A stretch of DNA of 64,000 nt from Natrinema caseinilyticum (lineage in GTDB: Archaea > Halobacteriota > Halobacteria > Halobacteriales > Natrialbaceae), in NCBI RefSeq assembly GCF_024227435.1, contig NZ_CP100445.1, positions 2,229,369 through 2,293,368 of the forward strand. Reading direction: 5' to 3'. Below are positions 36,387 through 45,967 of this stretch, piece after piece. The position numbers and the translations under genes were made by a program. The notes beneath the pieces were generated by a model. The model was given only the letters and a program-made list of their open reading frames with translations. It was not told where the DNA came from and searched no databases. How positions within the stretch are numbered: position 1 is the first letter of the stretch; every line of letters starts with the position of its first letter.

Positions 36387-37508
36387 TTACAACCCGGCGA
36401 CGTCTTCGATCGCATCGGTCAGTTCCCGGATCGACTCGACGTCGTGTTCGCCCATGTGACCGATGCGGAACGTCTGCTCGCCGAGCGCCGATCCGTACCC
36501 GTTCGAGAAGACCATGTCGTACTCCTCGGAGACGGCGTCGATGGTTTCCGCGACGTCGATGCCCTGCGTGTTCTCGATACAGCTGACCGTCTGCGATTCG
36601 TAGCCCTCCTCGGGGAACATGTCGAAGTGCTCGCGTGCCCACTCGCGCGTGTACTCGGCCATCTCCCGGTGGCGCTGATCGCGCGCATCGTGGCCCTCGG
36701 AGAGCATGTGTTTCATCTGTGTGCGGTAGGCGAGCATGATCGGAATCGCCGGCGTGGAGTGGGTCTGGCCCTTCCGCTCGTAGTAGTCGATCGTCCGCTG
36801 GAACCCGCCGTACCACGACGCCGAGTCGCTCTCGAGTTCGCGCTCGTAGGCGTCCTCGCTGACGACGCAGACCGCCAGTCCCGGCGGCATGGCGAAGGCC
36901 TTCTGCACCGAGGTGAAGATGACGTCGATGCCGTGGGCGTCGATGTCGACGTAGTCCCCGCCCAGCGAGGAGACGGCGTCGACGACGAAGTACGTGTCCG
37001 GATAGTCGGCGACGACGTCGCCGATCTCCTCGACGGGGTTCCGGACGCCGGTCGAACTCTCGTTCATCACGCAGGTGACGGCGTCGTAGTCGGTATCGCT
37101 TTCGTCCAGTGCCTCCCGCACGTCCTCGGGTTTGACCGCCCGCCCCCACTCGTACTCGAGGGTGTCGACGGATTTGCCGAGCCGTTCGGCGACGTTGGCC
37201 TGGCGCTCGCTGAAGCTGCCGCAGGTGGTACAGAGGACGTTCTCGTCGACGAGGTTGAGGATCGAACTCTCCATGAACTCGGTCCCCGACCCCGTGAGGA
37301 TCACGACGTCGTTGTCGGTCTCGAGGAACTCCTTCGTGTCCTCGACGATGGTCGTGTACAGGTCCGTCATCCGGTCCATCCGGTGGCCGAACATCGGCTC
37401 GCACATCGACTCGATGACGTCCTCGCGCACCTCGGTCGGGCCCGGAATGTACAGCGTCTTGTCGGGGTAGTCGCCTTTATATTCGTGTTTCGTGGTCACG
37501 GAATTCAC
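36387..37508 (-). CDS. Class V PLP aminotransferase (alanine-glyoxylate/serine-pyruvate type)
   Basis: A 373-residue fold-type I PLP enzyme. Signatures: LYIPGPTEVREDVIESM (near 20), ILTGSGTEFMESSILNL (near 70), YFVVDAVSSLGGDYVDID (near 170) and the lysine-bearing IDVIFTSVQKAFAMPPGLAV (Lys near 195). It would transfer amino groups among alanine, glyoxylate, serine or pyruvate; the substrate is uncertain. The frame opens with GTG at 37508 (MNSVTTKHEYK), with another GTG three codons later; either may start. serA and serB are in the same window but not adjacent, so a serine link is only suggestive. Confidence 0.88.
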   Translation of the reverse strand: MNSVTTKHEYKGDYPDKTLYIPGPTEVREDVIESMCEPMFGHRMDRMTDLYTTIVEDTKEFLETDNDVVILTGSGTEFMESSILNLVDENVLCTTCGSFSERQANVAERLGKSVDTLEYEWGRAVKPEDVREALDESDTDYDAVTCVMNESSTGVRNPVEEIGDVVADYPDTYFVVDAVSSLGGDYVDIDAHGIDVIFTSVQKAFAMPPGLAVCVVSEDAYERELESDSASWYGGFQRTIDYYERKGQTHSTPAIPIMLAYRTQMKHMLSEGHDARDQRHREMAEYTREWAREHFDMFPEEGYESQTVSCIENTQGIDVAETIDAVSEEYDMVFSNGYGSALGEQTFRIGHMGEHDVESIRELTDAIEDVAGL

Positions 37509-37913
37509 CTGAGTACGGCGTACTGGGTCGCGGAAGGGTATGGTACTTTTGATGCCGCATCGGACACGGGGCGACTCAGTACGCTGGCCCGTTTATTCCC
37601 GATTTCTTCTCGCGGCACGACTGCCCGTCCAGATGGTTCGCCGACCGTCGCTGCGAATGGACTTCGAGTCGTTCGGAAATAAAACGCCTCGACGTGACAA
37701 CCGCGCGAGTACACTGTCCAGGCGAACGTCTCTCCGCAACGAGGAGACGCACAGGAGGGCGAATCGGCCTCGCCTCGCGACGAGGAAGCCGTCGGTCTCG
37801 TGTCGGCCACGGGAAAACGAACTCACAGAAAATTGTGACGAATTCGCCACAGAAGGGAGGTCAGATGACGGCGTCAATCGTCAGACGTGTTGCCGTCGTC
37901 GTTGGTGCGATTG
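37509..37913. other. Intergenic region upstream of aminotransferase
   Basis: About 400 bp between two minus-strand genes. It should hold the aminotransferase promoter near 37530-37550 (GGTACTTTTGATG on +) and the halocyanin 3' flank (GTTATTCGACTTG near 37912). Overlapping open frames on both strands are Arg-rich and look like noise. Confidence 0.4.
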
Positions 37914-38423
37914 TTATTCGACTTGAATGCTGCCTTTCATTCCCTGAGTACGGTGGGGAATACAGGCGTATTCGACCACGCCACTCGAGGCGGTGAACTC
38001 GAGAATCTGGTCCTCACCAGGTTCCGAGACTACGTCCGTCGGACCCGCGACCTGTTCGTCGCTGTCGTTAAAGATCGCGATGTTGTGGGCCACGGAGCCG
38101 CCGTTTTCGTCCCAGCCGATTTCGTAGGTTTCGCCCTCGGTGAGCTTGAGCGTCGGGTTCACCTGGCCTTCGATTCCGGACGGCGACTTGCCCTCCCACT
38201 TGTTGGCCGAAGTGGCCTTGAACATGATCTTCGCACCGGCTTCGATTGCGACGGGTTCACTGCCGCTACCGTTGCCGTTTCCGTTGCCGTTTCCGTTCCC
38301 GTTGCCGTTGCCGTTTCCGTTGCCGTTGCCACCACTGCTACAGCCGGCGACGAGCGCGGTCGACGCGGCCGCGCCCGTCAGCTTCAGTGCTGTCCGCCGT
38401 GAAACTGCGTTGTCTCGTGCCAT
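37914..38423 (-). CDS. Halocyanin-like blue copper lipoprotein
   Basis: A 169-residue secreted electron carrier. The N-terminus has a Tat motif and lipobox (VSRRTALKLTGAAAS, ALVAGC), followed by a Gly-Asn repeat of about 25 residues and a plastocyanin-type domain. Copper ligands are visible: His in SVAHNIAIF, Cys and His in YACIPHRTQGM, with Met in the same motif. Type 1 copper proteins like this shuttle electrons at the membrane surface. The (GN)n linker probably tethers the domain to the lipid anchor. Start at the second Met (MARDNAVSRR); one Met directly precedes it. Confidence 0.92.
   Translation of the reverse strand: MARDNAVSRRTALKLTGAAASTALVAGCSSGGNGNGNGNGNGNGNGNGNGNGSGSEPVAIEAGAKIMFKATSANKWEGKSPSGIEGQVNPTLKLTEGETYEIGWDENGGSVAHNIAIFNDSDEQVAGPTDVVSEPGEDQILEFTASSGVVEYACIPHRTQGMKGSIQVE
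38269..38330. repeat. Hexamer repeats encoding (Gly-Asn)n in halocyanin
   Basis: Roughly ten imperfect tandem copies of CCGTTG/CCGTTT/CCGTTC units on the plus strand, encoding alternating Asn and Gly on the minus strand. Such repeats can change copy number in frame and alter linker length. Confidence 0.8.
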
Positions 38424-38544
38424 CATCGGGGGTTGGGTGTGTGAACATAAAAATTGATACCTTCCACCCCTACGATGTTATGAGAATACATACCACAAAA
38501 TAAGATCCTCGCACGTGAGTACCAGTCGTCGCGCCCGCCCGCGG

Positions 38545-39777
38545 TCACACATCGCCGCCGTCGCCCGTCTGTAACCGGTCTGGTCCCCCTAGCGACAGTC
38601 GCAGGAACACGGGCACGGTGACGACTGCGATCGCGATCTCGAGGCCGCCGACGACGAGGAAGGCCAGTTCGTACCCGTACCTGCCGGCGACGGTTCCGCC
38701 GAGGAGGAAGCCGCCGATGAAGCCGAGGCTGCCGGCGATGTTGAAGCCGGCCATGGCGAGCCCGCGCTCGCGGTCCTCGGCGAGGTCGGAAACTAACGCC
38801 ATCGTGGCCGGGGCGACCAGCGCGCCGAGAACGCCGACGCCAACCATCGCCAGCGCAGCGGTCGCGACCGACGGAGCGGCCCCGACGGCGAGAATGCCCG
38901 CACCGTAACAGACCGACCCGACGACGATCGGAACCGTGCGGCCGATTCGATCCGAGAGCGCCCCCATCGGATACTGTAACAGGGCGAACGGAGCGAAAAA
39001 GCACGCCAGCATGAGGCCCGTCGTCCCGGCCTCGAGCCCGAACGCCTCCTGAAAGTAGAGGGTCCCGACGAGCGCGAAAAAGCCGGCCGTGAGCCGATCC
39101 ACGAACCCGAACGCGTACGGAATCGACAGCGTGGGTCGTCGACGGACGCCCTCGACGAGGGCTCGAGCCGTCCGGCGTTCGTCGGGCGCGCGCTCCCCGA
39201 CGAACGAGACGAGCGCGCCGACGCTGACGAGCAACGCGGCGGCGACCAGCAGCGGCGCGACCGGCGCGAGTTCCGTCAACTGTCCGCCGACCGGTGCGCC
39301 CAGGGCGGCGCCGAGTCCGATGGCGATCCCGGCCGCCCCCATGTTTCGACCGTGACCGCCCTCGAGGTCCATCAGCATGGTCATCGTCAGGGAGAACGCG
39401 CCGATGGTCATCGCGCCCTGAAAGACCCGCAGGAGGAGGACGCCCGCGAAGGGAATCGCCCCGAAGACGGGGACCGCGGCGAGGGCGGCGTACCCGACGG
39501 CTCCCGTCAGCGCACCGGCGACGATGAAGGGGCGTCGGCGACCGGTCGCATCGCTGGCCAGGCCCCAGACACCGACGAACGCGACGTAGGCAGCGAACTC
39601 GGCGACCAGGAACCACATGCTAGCGTCGAGCGCGGTCGCCGCGAACGCCGATGTCGCGCCGTCGGCACCCAGCGTCTGCACGAGTGTGGCGACGCCCGGA
39701 TAGAGCAACACCTGCGAGAACAACACCGCGAATACGAGGGCGGCGAGGACGATCCGATCGCGATCACTCGAGGACAC
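38545..39777 (-). CDS. Major facilitator superfamily transporter
   Basis: A 410-residue membrane transporter with about twelve hydrophobic segments. MFS signatures: ASDATGRRRPFIVAGAL after helix 2-3 (DxxGRR/K-type), LVDR-like YAFGFVDRLTAGFFALVG in the central region and GALSDRIGRTVPIVVGSV (GxLxDRxGRR, second half). The chosen GTG start gives VSSSDRDRIVLAALVFAVLF; the frame is open for 40 codons upstream with basic, non-membrane sequence overlapping the promoter of the divergent lipoprotein gene. Substrate unknown; a drug or solute efflux role is typical. Confidence 0.82.
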   Translation of the reverse strand: MSSSDRDRIVLAALVFAVLFSQVLLYPGVATLVQTLGADGATSAFAATALDASMWFLVAEFAAYVAFVGVWGLASDATGRRRPFIVAGALTGAVGYAALAAVPVFGAIPFAGVLLLRVFQGAMTIGAFSLTMTMLMDLEGGHGRNMGAAGIAIGLGAALGAPVGGQLTELAPVAPLLVAAALLVSVGALVSFVGERAPDERRTARALVEGVRRRPTLSIPYAFGFVDRLTAGFFALVGTLYFQEAFGLEAGTTGLMLACFFAPFALLQYPMGALSDRIGRTVPIVVGSVCYGAGILAVGAAPSVATAALAMVGVGVLGALVAPATMALVSDLAEDRERGLAMAGFNIAGSLGFIGGFLLGGTVAGRYGYELAFLVVGGLEIAIAVVTVPVFLRLSLGGPDRLQTGDGGDV

Positions 39778-39941
39778 GGCCGCTGCTTGGCGCTCCGAGC
39801 GTATGAAGTCATCCGATTCGGCACGACCGAGCCACCGCGCCGGCCGCGAGGTCGGCGCCGAGATGCGGTCCGATCTCACGCACGCCGACCGGCGCAACCG
39901 AAACCGATGTGTTTTCGTCCAGTCGCGCCCCGGTACTATCG

Positions 39942-40598
39942 ATGACAGTCACGCGTCGACAGCTCCTCGCCGCGGGAGCGACTGCCGGGACGGCGACCGT
40001 CGCCGGCTGCACCGGATTCCTACGAGATTCACTTTCGTCGACGGCGGCGACCGTCCCCGGAGCGGCACTCGAGGACACCGGCTACAGCGAACACACCGTC
40101 GACGAGGTCGTCATCGAGCGGACCGTCGGTCGGTTCGGGATCGATCGGTCCGTCGAGGTCCGAAACTGGTACGCCGAATACGATCGGTCGATAGCGCTCG
40201 ATGCGCTCGGATTGACGCGCGTGCAAGCGGCGGTCGTCGCCGCCTTCACGACGCCACAGGTGTCGTTCCTCGGGAAGACGTTCAATCCCGTCGGGAACTA
40301 CTCGACGGACGACCTCGTCGAACTGATCCAGGACCGGTACGACCGGCTCGAGGACGTCCAGTACGTCGACGAGGAACCGATTTCGATTCTGGGCACCGAA
40401 ACGGCCCTCGTCCGGTACGAGGCGCGCGCCCGCCTGCTGTCCGCCGAAACCACGCTCGACGTCTACCTCCAACTGAGCGAGCCGGTCGCCCACGAGAACG
40501 ACTTCGTGATCGGTGTCGCGGCCTATCCGCAGGTCCGGGGCATAGAGACCGAGTCCGACGCCGTCCGATCGCTACTCGAGTCGCTCGAACACGGGTGA
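39942..40598 (+). CDS. Tat lipoprotein, DUF6517-like
   Basis: A 218-residue exported lipoprotein: TRRQLLAAGATAGTATVAGC is a Tat signal with a lipobox. The mature part has a Ser/Thr-rich linker, then a mixed alpha/beta domain with VVIERTVGRFGIDRSVEVRN, VSFLGKTFNPVGNYS and IRGIETE-type stretches, recalled as DUF6517. Anchored outside the cell, function unknown. The ATG of MTVTRRQLL is placed just before the Tat motif; an ATG 11 codons upstream is less likely. Confidence 0.72.
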   Translation: MTVTRRQLLAAGATAGTATVAGCTGFLRDSLSSTAATVPGAALEDTGYSEHTVDEVVIERTVGRFGIDRSVEVRNWYAEYDRSIALDALGLTRVQAAVVAAFTTPQVSFLGKTFNPVGNYSTDDLVELIQDRYDRLEDVQYVDEEPISILGTETALVRYEARARLLSAETTLDVYLQLSEPVAHENDFVIGVAAYPQVRGIETESDAVRSLLESLEHG

Positions 40599-40774
40599 GC
40601 GGACGCGCATCGAGGGAGAGAGAGTCAGGAATTGGTGACATTCGAATCGTCGTGGAATGATCCGTGACGAACGTGTAGCCCGCGATAACTGAATCTCCGA
40701 GGCGACGCACCGACGGTCGATTTTCGTAAACCTGCCTATACTAAAATTGGCTTCTCGTGTACGAACGGGCTCAG

Positions 40775-41500
40775 ATGAAACGAAGACGCGTCGTGCAAAT
40801 CGTGTCACTGGGAGGCCTCACACTCCCACTCGCCGGCTGTACGAACGATGCGGCCGAGGACGGGACCGAAAGCGATGATGGCGGAGAAGGAAGTGGCGGC
40901 GGTGATGGCGGAGAGGGCGACGATGGCACCGGAAACGAATCGGACGACGAGATAACCATCACGGCCGGATCGGGCCAGCAGGGGTTCTCCGGGAACGGCG
41001 ACGCGCTCACCGACGACTTCGATATCGGAGGTGGTCTCACCGTCGTCGAGGCCGCCCACGACGGTGACGGCGAGTTCGGAGTCCGACTCATGCCGGTGGA
41101 CGACAGAAATGGGACGCTATTCGCCGACTCGACGGGCTCCTACGACGGGCGGACCGCCTGGCATTTGCCCGGTGGATCGTACCGCCTCAGCGTCGTCGCC
41201 GGGGGCGACTGGGAAGTGCTCGTTCAACAACCGCGCGACGAGAGCGGAGAAAGCCCGCCGTTCTCGTTCAGCGGCAACGGAAACGATGTTCACGGCCCGT
41301 TCGAATTCGACGGGACGTACCGGCCGTCCGGCGACTACGGCGGGGATCGATTCATCGTCCACTTCCTCTCGGCGACGGGCGACACCCGCGAATTCCTGTT
41401 CCACGACGGCAGCATCGGCAATCCGCCGTCGTTCGAGTTCCACGACGTCGGGTACATAGAGGTCAAATCCGACGGCGAGTGGTCGGTCGAGGTCGACTGA
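40775..41500 (+). CDS. Lipoprotein with Gly/Asp-rich linker and beta-rich domain
   Basis: A 241-residue lipoprotein starting MKRRRVVQIVSLGG with a lipobox (PLAGC). After an acidic Gly-rich linker (GGEGSGGGDGGEGDDGTGN) comes a strand-rich domain (about 70-241) with aromatic and Gly repeats such as WHLPGGSYRLSVVAGGDWEV. It resembles carbohydrate- or protein-binding beta-sandwiches; no firm family. The ATG at 40775 is preferred to a GTG six codons upstream because the basic KRRR signal n-region starts there. Confidence 0.65.
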   Translation: MKRRRVVQIVSLGGLTLPLAGCTNDAAEDGTESDDGGEGSGGGDGGEGDDGTGNESDDEITITAGSGQQGFSGNGDALTDDFDIGGGLTVVEAAHDGDGEFGVRLMPVDDRNGTLFADSTGSYDGRTAWHLPGGSYRLSVVAGGDWEVLVQQPRDESGESPPFSFSGNGNDVHGPFEFDGTYRPSGDYGGDRFIVHFLSATGDTREFLFHDGSIGNPPSFEFHDVGYIEVKSDGEWSVEVD

Positions 41501-41748
41501 CCACGTTCGGTGGATATTTTCGGACGCGTTTCCTCGAGTTCGGCTCGACTACGCGATCTGTACGTCCCGTCGAACATTCGGACGTGACCGATAGCGTTCA
41601 CATATCACGGGTAACGATGCTCAAAGAGATCGAGCGAAGCGTTCGACGAGGCCGCGTTCGTGTACTCGGGCGCAGAGCCCCGGCCGTCGGACCGCCGGCC
41701 CCATCCATGTCAGACATTCTCTAGCCTGCTGTTTTTGCCGTTACTACC

Positions 41749-41776
41749 ATGCATATGAACGTGGAGAAGTATGCAT
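41749..41776. promoter_or_regulatory. Paired ATGCAT palindromes before metY
   Basis: ATGCATA at 41749-41755 and TATGCAT at 41770-41776 form an inverted repeat whose centres are 22 bp (two helical turns) apart; the second lies in a perfect 10-bp palindrome GTATGCATAC (41769-41778). It ends 8 bp before the metY ATG, where it could sterically block transcription initiation. Candidate operator for methionine genes. Confidence 0.45.
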
Positions 41777-41783
41777 ACTAAAC

Positions 41784-43124
41784 ATGAGCGACGACGCGAG
41801 CGACGGGCGCGACGCCGACCGCGACGAATGCGGGTTCGGTACGCGCAGCGTCCACGCCGGCCAATCACCCGATCCCGAGACCGGCGCGATGGCACCGCCG
41901 ATCTACCAGACGACCTCGTACGTGTTCGAGGACGCCGACACGGCCGCCGCCCGCTACGCCCTCGAGGACGACGGCTACATCTACTCTCGCATCGCCAACC
42001 CGACGGTCGTGACCCTCGAGGACCGCCTCGCCTCGCTCGAGGGCGGAGCCGGTGCGGTCGCGACGGGAAGCGGCATGGCCGCGCTGGATTCCGCGGTGTT
42101 GATTCTCGCGGAGGCGGGCGACAACGTGGTCTGCTCGACCGACACCTACGGCGGGACGACCGCGTACTTCTCGAAGACCGCGACCCGGCGGAATATCGAA
42201 CCCCGGTTCGTCCCCACCATCGAGTACGACGAGTACGAGGCCGCGATCGACGAGGACACGGCCTTCGTCCACGTCGAAACGATCGGCAACCCGTCGCTGG
42301 TCACGCCCGACTTCGAGCGCGTCGCCGAGATCGCCCACGACAACGGCGTCCCGCTCGTGGTCGACAACACGTTCGCGACGCCCGCCCTCTGTCGCCCGCT
42401 CGAGCACGGGGCCGACGTCGTCTGGGAGTCGACGACGAAGTGGCTCCACGGCTCCGGGACGACCGTCGGCGGGGTCCTCGTCGACGGCGGCTCGTTCCCC
42501 TGGGGCGAGCACGGCTACGACGAGATCGCGGGCGAAAACCACGCCTACCACGACGTCGACTTCTCGCGGGACTTTCCGGCGGCCCCCTTCGCCGCGACGG
42601 CACGGTACCGTTCGCTGCGCAGCCTCGGCAACCAGCAGTCACCGTTCGACGCCTGGCAGACCCTCCAGGGCCTCGAGTCGTTACCCCTCCGCGTCGCGAA
42701 ACACTGCGAAAACGCGTCGATCGTCGCGGACTACCTCGACGACCACGAGGACGTCGCCTGGGTCACGCATCCGGGGCTCGAAGACCACCCGACCCACGAC
42801 AACGCCGAGCGGTACCTCGAAGATTACGGCGGAATGATCGCGTTCGGGCTGGAGGGCGGATTTCAGGCGGGCAAGGCCTTTTGCGAGAACGTCGAACTCG
42901 CCCAGTTCCTCGCGAACATCGGCGACGCGAAGACGCTGGTGATCCACCCCGCCAGCACGACTCACGGCCAGCTCACCCCCGACGAACGGGAGGACGCGGG
43001 CGTCACCGCCGACCTGATTCGGATGTCGGTCGGGATCGAAGACCCGGCGGACATCCTGGCGGACCTCGAAAGAGCCATCGACGTCGCGTCGAAAGCCTCT
43101 CGAGAGGAAGGTGAGCGACGATGA
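41784..43124 (+). CDS. metY: O-acetylhomoserine sulfhydrylase (Cys/Met metabolism PLP enzyme)
   Basis: A 446-residue PLP enzyme converting O-acetylhomoserine and sulfide to homocysteine. Motifs: [18 protein letters not shown] (N-terminus), [20 protein letters not shown] (near 65), [20 protein letters not shown] (near 195), the PLP-lysine region [19 protein letters not shown] (near 215) and [10 protein letters not shown] (near 390). Size fits the O-acetylhomoserine aminocarboxypropyltransferase group rather than cystathionine gamma-synthase. It overlaps metX by 4 bp (ATGA), so both form an operon of the direct-sulfhydrylation route. Leaderless start is likely. Confidence 0.92.
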   Translation: MSDDASDGRDADRDECGFGTRSVHAGQSPDPETGAMAPPIYQTTSYVFEDADTAAARYALEDDGYIYSRIANPTVVTLEDRLASLEGGAGAVATGSGMAALDSAVLILAEAGDNVVCSTDTYGGTTAYFSKTATRRNIEPRFVPTIEYDEYEAAIDEDTAFVHVETIGNPSLVTPDFERVAEIAHDNGVPLVVDNTFATPALCRPLEHGADVVWESTTKWLHGSGTTVGGVLVDGGSFPWGEHGYDEIAGENHAYHDVDFSRDFPAAPFAATARYRSLRSLGNQQSPFDAWQTLQGLESLPLRVAKHCENASIVADYLDDHEDVAWVTHPGLEDHPTHDNAERYLEDYGGMIAFGLEGGFQAGKAFCENVELAQFLANIGDAKTLVIHPASTTHGQLTPDEREDAGVTADLIRMSVGIEDPADILADLERAIDVASKASREEGERR

Positions 43125-44326
43125 CGACGAAAGAGACGATCGACCTCGGTGAGTTCCGATTCGAATCCGGGGAGTCGATCCCGAACCTCGAAGTGGGCTA
43201 CGAGACCTACGGCGAGTTTACGGGCGACAACGCGGTGCTGGTCTGTCACGCGCTGACCGGCAGCGCCCACGTCGCCCGTCGGCCGGACGCGGGCGGCGAG
43301 ACGGCGGGGCAGGCCCGGGCCTGGTGGGGCGACGTCGTCGGGCCCGGGAAAGCGATCGATACGACGGAGTACTACGTGGTCTGTGCGAACGCGCCCGGTT
43401 CCTGTTACGGGACGACCGGCCCCGCGAGCGAGAACCCGGAGACGGGCGAGCCCTACGGCACCGACTTCCCGCCGGTCACGGTCGGAGACTGGACGCGAGC
43501 CCAACGCGAGTTGCTGGACGCACTCGGCGTCGGTCGAATCCACGCCGTCGTCGGCGGCAGCGTCGGCGGTATGAACGTCCTCGACTGGCTGCGACGGTTC
43601 CCGGACGACGTCGAACGCGCCTGTGCGGTGGCCGCGGCCGCCCGACTCGACGCGCAGTGTCTGGCGCTCGACACCGTCGCCCGGCGGGCGATCACGTCCG
43701 ATCCGAACTGGAACGGCGGCCACTACTACGGCGGCGAGCCACCCGAGGCCGGACTGGCTCGAGCCCGACAGATCGGCCACATCATGTACCTCTCGAAGGC
43801 CTCGATGGCCCGCAAGTTCGGCCGCCGCTCGGCGGGCCGGGAGACGGTCCGCGAAGAGCCGCCGGACGCGGCGGCCGCCTTCTTCCCCTACCGCGAGGTC
43901 GAGTCGTATCTCGATTATCAGGCCGACAAGTTCACCGACCGGTTCGACGCGAACAGCTATCTCTACATGACGCGCGCGATGGACGACTTCGACCTGTCGG
44001 CGGGCTACGAGTCCGACGCCGACGCGCTGGCCGCGTTCGAGGGGGAACTCCTGGTCCTCTCGTTTACCGGGGACTGGCACTTCACCGTCGAACAGGCGGA
44101 AGCGCTGGCCGACGCCCGTCGCGAAACGGGCGTCGACGTCTCCCACCACGTGATCGAGTCCGACCACGGTCACGACGCCTTCCTCGTCGAGCCGGAGAAG
44201 GTCGGTCCGCCGCTTTCGGACCTGCTCGAGGATGGACTCGCCGGCCGTGCGATTACCGATACGAGACAGGAATCCGATAATTCCGGGGACTTCGCCCCGG
44301 TTCACACGAGCCTATTTTCCGAGTGA
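43121..44326 (+). CDS. metX: Homoserine O-acetyltransferase
   Basis: A 401-residue alpha/beta-hydrolase that acetylates homoserine, feeding MetY. Signatures: [16 protein letters not shown] (near 40), the nucleophile elbow [15 protein letters not shown] (Ser near 147), [16 protein letters not shown] (near 88), and late [18 protein letters not shown] and [14 protein letters not shown] (catalytic Asp and His). Start ATG overlaps the metY stop (ATGA), and GGAAGGTGAG about 8 nt upstream can serve as a Shine-Dalgarno site, consistent with translational coupling. Confidence 0.94.
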   Translation: MTTKETIDLGEFRFESGESIPNLEVGYETYGEFTGDNAVLVCHALTGSAHVARRPDAGGETAGQARAWWGDVVGPGKAIDTTEYYVVCANAPGSCYGTTGPASENPETGEPYGTDFPPVTVGDWTRAQRELLDALGVGRIHAVVGGSVGGMNVLDWLRRFPDDVERACAVAAAARLDAQCLALDTVARRAITSDPNWNGGHYYGGEPPEAGLARARQIGHIMYLSKASMARKFGRRSAGRETVREEPPDAAAAFFPYREVESYLDYQADKFTDRFDANSYLYMTRAMDDFDLSAGYESDADALAAFEGELLVLSFTGDWHFTVEQAEALADARRETGVDVSHHVIESDHGHDAFLVEPEKVGPPLSDLLEDGLAGRAITDTRQESDNSGDFAPVHTSLFSE

Positions 44327-44463
44327 TCCGAAGGCGAGACCAAATCTTGATAGCTGTTTTTGGCTCGAGAGTGCAGAATAAAGGGCCTATTTCGGTGAAT
44401 TATACTAGCGAAGGGACGGTTGTGACACAACGTTATAATATCAGCAAATCTGATCTGTTAGCG

Positions 44464-45225
44464 ACGTCAGATGGGAAGCAACTGGGATACGAGGAGGAAT
44501 CGGAGGTTCGACAGCAGGTACCGAGGACGAGGGGAAGCGAACTACCGATCAAGGAGGGAGCCGTGTTCGGTAGTATCGGGGTAGTCGTCACGTATCTGAT
44601 GCACCTCTATCTGTCGATGGTGGCGTCTGCATAGGCGACGCCCGTTATAAACACCAACGGAGAGACACCGGTGGCGACCGATCTGGTGAGTTCGTGGGTC
44701 GCAGCAGGGTGGAGTTACCTCAGCACGTTCGGCGTCGGGTTCGAAGTAAACGGTGAGGCGGCAACGCTCGGACAGGCGCCGAACAACGTCGCGGCGATCA
44801 GTAACTCGCCGTTCGTTCTCGCCACCACGGTCCTGTTTGCAGTCACGGTCGGAACGGTGATCGCAGCCGGGTACGGAATCGCCCGATACACTGACGCCGA
44901 TGACCCGGTCGAAGCGGCGAAAGTCGGTCTGACGGTCGTTCCACCGTATCTGGTGTTTGCCGCCCTCGCCGCGTTCGTGATGACCCACACCTACTCCGAT
45001 CTGGTGACCGTAAGCCAGCTCGCCGGGAGCGTCCCGATGCTACAACCGAGTACGTTCATCAACGAGGGATCCGTCGCGATGAAACCGACTTTCGGTGCGT
45101 CGACGACTGACGCGATTCTCTTCGCGGGTATCGTCTTCCCGACCATCTTCGGGGTCGCTGGAGCACTCATCAGTCAGGGGAACGGCGTCGTCGATGCCGC
45201 GATCGCCAAAGTAAACGAGCGGTAG
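44464..45225 (+). pseudogene. DUF7978-like membrane protein with in-frame amber and no start codon
   Basis: Reading one frame through 44464-45225 gives TSDGKQLGYEEESEVRQQVP, a first membrane helix VVVTYLMHLYLSMVASA, a TAG at 44632-44634, and then ATPVINTNGETPVATDLVSS with four more helices. A paralogue of the same layout is intact at 46735. The stop sits where a glutamine (CAG) would fit, and the expected ATG (M before SDGKQ) reads ACG. A TATA-like GTTATAATATC near 44435 lies at the right distance for that start. Two point changes therefore disrupt an otherwise continuous reading frame. Family name is recalled, not checked. Confidence 0.65.
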
Positions 45226-45362
45226 CGGAGCGGTTCCGCGAGTCGTCGCCGGACGACACGACGAAGCACTGTTTTTGCGACCGGGCCGGGAGACGAGTTT
45301 CGATCGACTGTCCACGTGCGCAATTGCCGAACGGCATTTCGCGAGGAGACCAGTCCCAGAGT

Positions 45363-45752
45363 CTAGCGCTCGTGACCCTGCCCGTGGGCCCGAACGTGAT
45401 CGAACACGACGTACTGCTCGGCGTGCGGTCGATCGGATCGCCGGCGGTCGATCCAGTACCGCAGGTCGGAGACGAACAGCGCGAGATTGTCGTGGGCAAA
45501 GAGCGTCATCGAAACGCCCTGCGGAGAACGGAACGTGGCGATCAGCGACCACATCGAACCGGCCGCGAACGCGCCGGCAGCGGAGAACCGCATCCCGAGC
45601 GTAAAGAAGGTCATCGCGTAGACGAACCCGATTCCCATCGACGGCAGACTCGTGCCCAGCGGAACCCGCGCGCTGGCATCGCGCAGCGTCGGCGCGAGAA
45701 AAACGATCGAGAGGGCGCTTCCGAACGTGAATACCAGGTCTTGCCACATCAT
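45363..45752 (-). CDS. Small predicted membrane protein
   Basis: A 129-residue protein with about three hydrophobic stretches (LVFTFGSALSIVFLAPTL, GIGFVYAMTFFTLGMRF, AFAAGSMWSLIATF), followed by a soluble end with basic and aromatic residues. It resembles uncharacterised haloarchaeal membrane proteins. The gene starts with two ATGs in a row (MMWQD). The AT-rich stretch ATTTTATCC just before the start may include its TATA box. Confidence 0.62.
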   Translation of the reverse strand: MMWQDLVFTFGSALSIVFLAPTLRDASARVPLGTSLPSMGIGFVYAMTFFTLGMRFSAAGAFAAGSMWSLIATFRSPQGVSMTLFAHDNLALFVSDLRYWIDRRRSDRPHAEQYVVFDHVRAHGQGHER

Positions 45753-45967
45753 CGGATAAAATTACTCGCCCTCGAGTTAATAACTCCCTCGGTGCCGAAA
45801 TCGGCCGTTGTCCGTGACGGTCTCCGAGCCACGAACGATAGGATAACACGACGATCGGAGGTGCGGAGGCGTCGAATCCGGAACCCGGACGAAAACGGCG
45901 GGACCGCACCGAGCAGGAACCGGACGGTGCGAGGGCGCGGAGCGAACCGGTGGTGTTCGAGTTCCCG

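Noticed and set aside
44632-44634. Pyrrolysine or programmed readthrough at the amber codon
   Set aside because: The start codon is also lost and an intact paralogue is nearby, so plain decay is simpler; no pyl genes are in the window.
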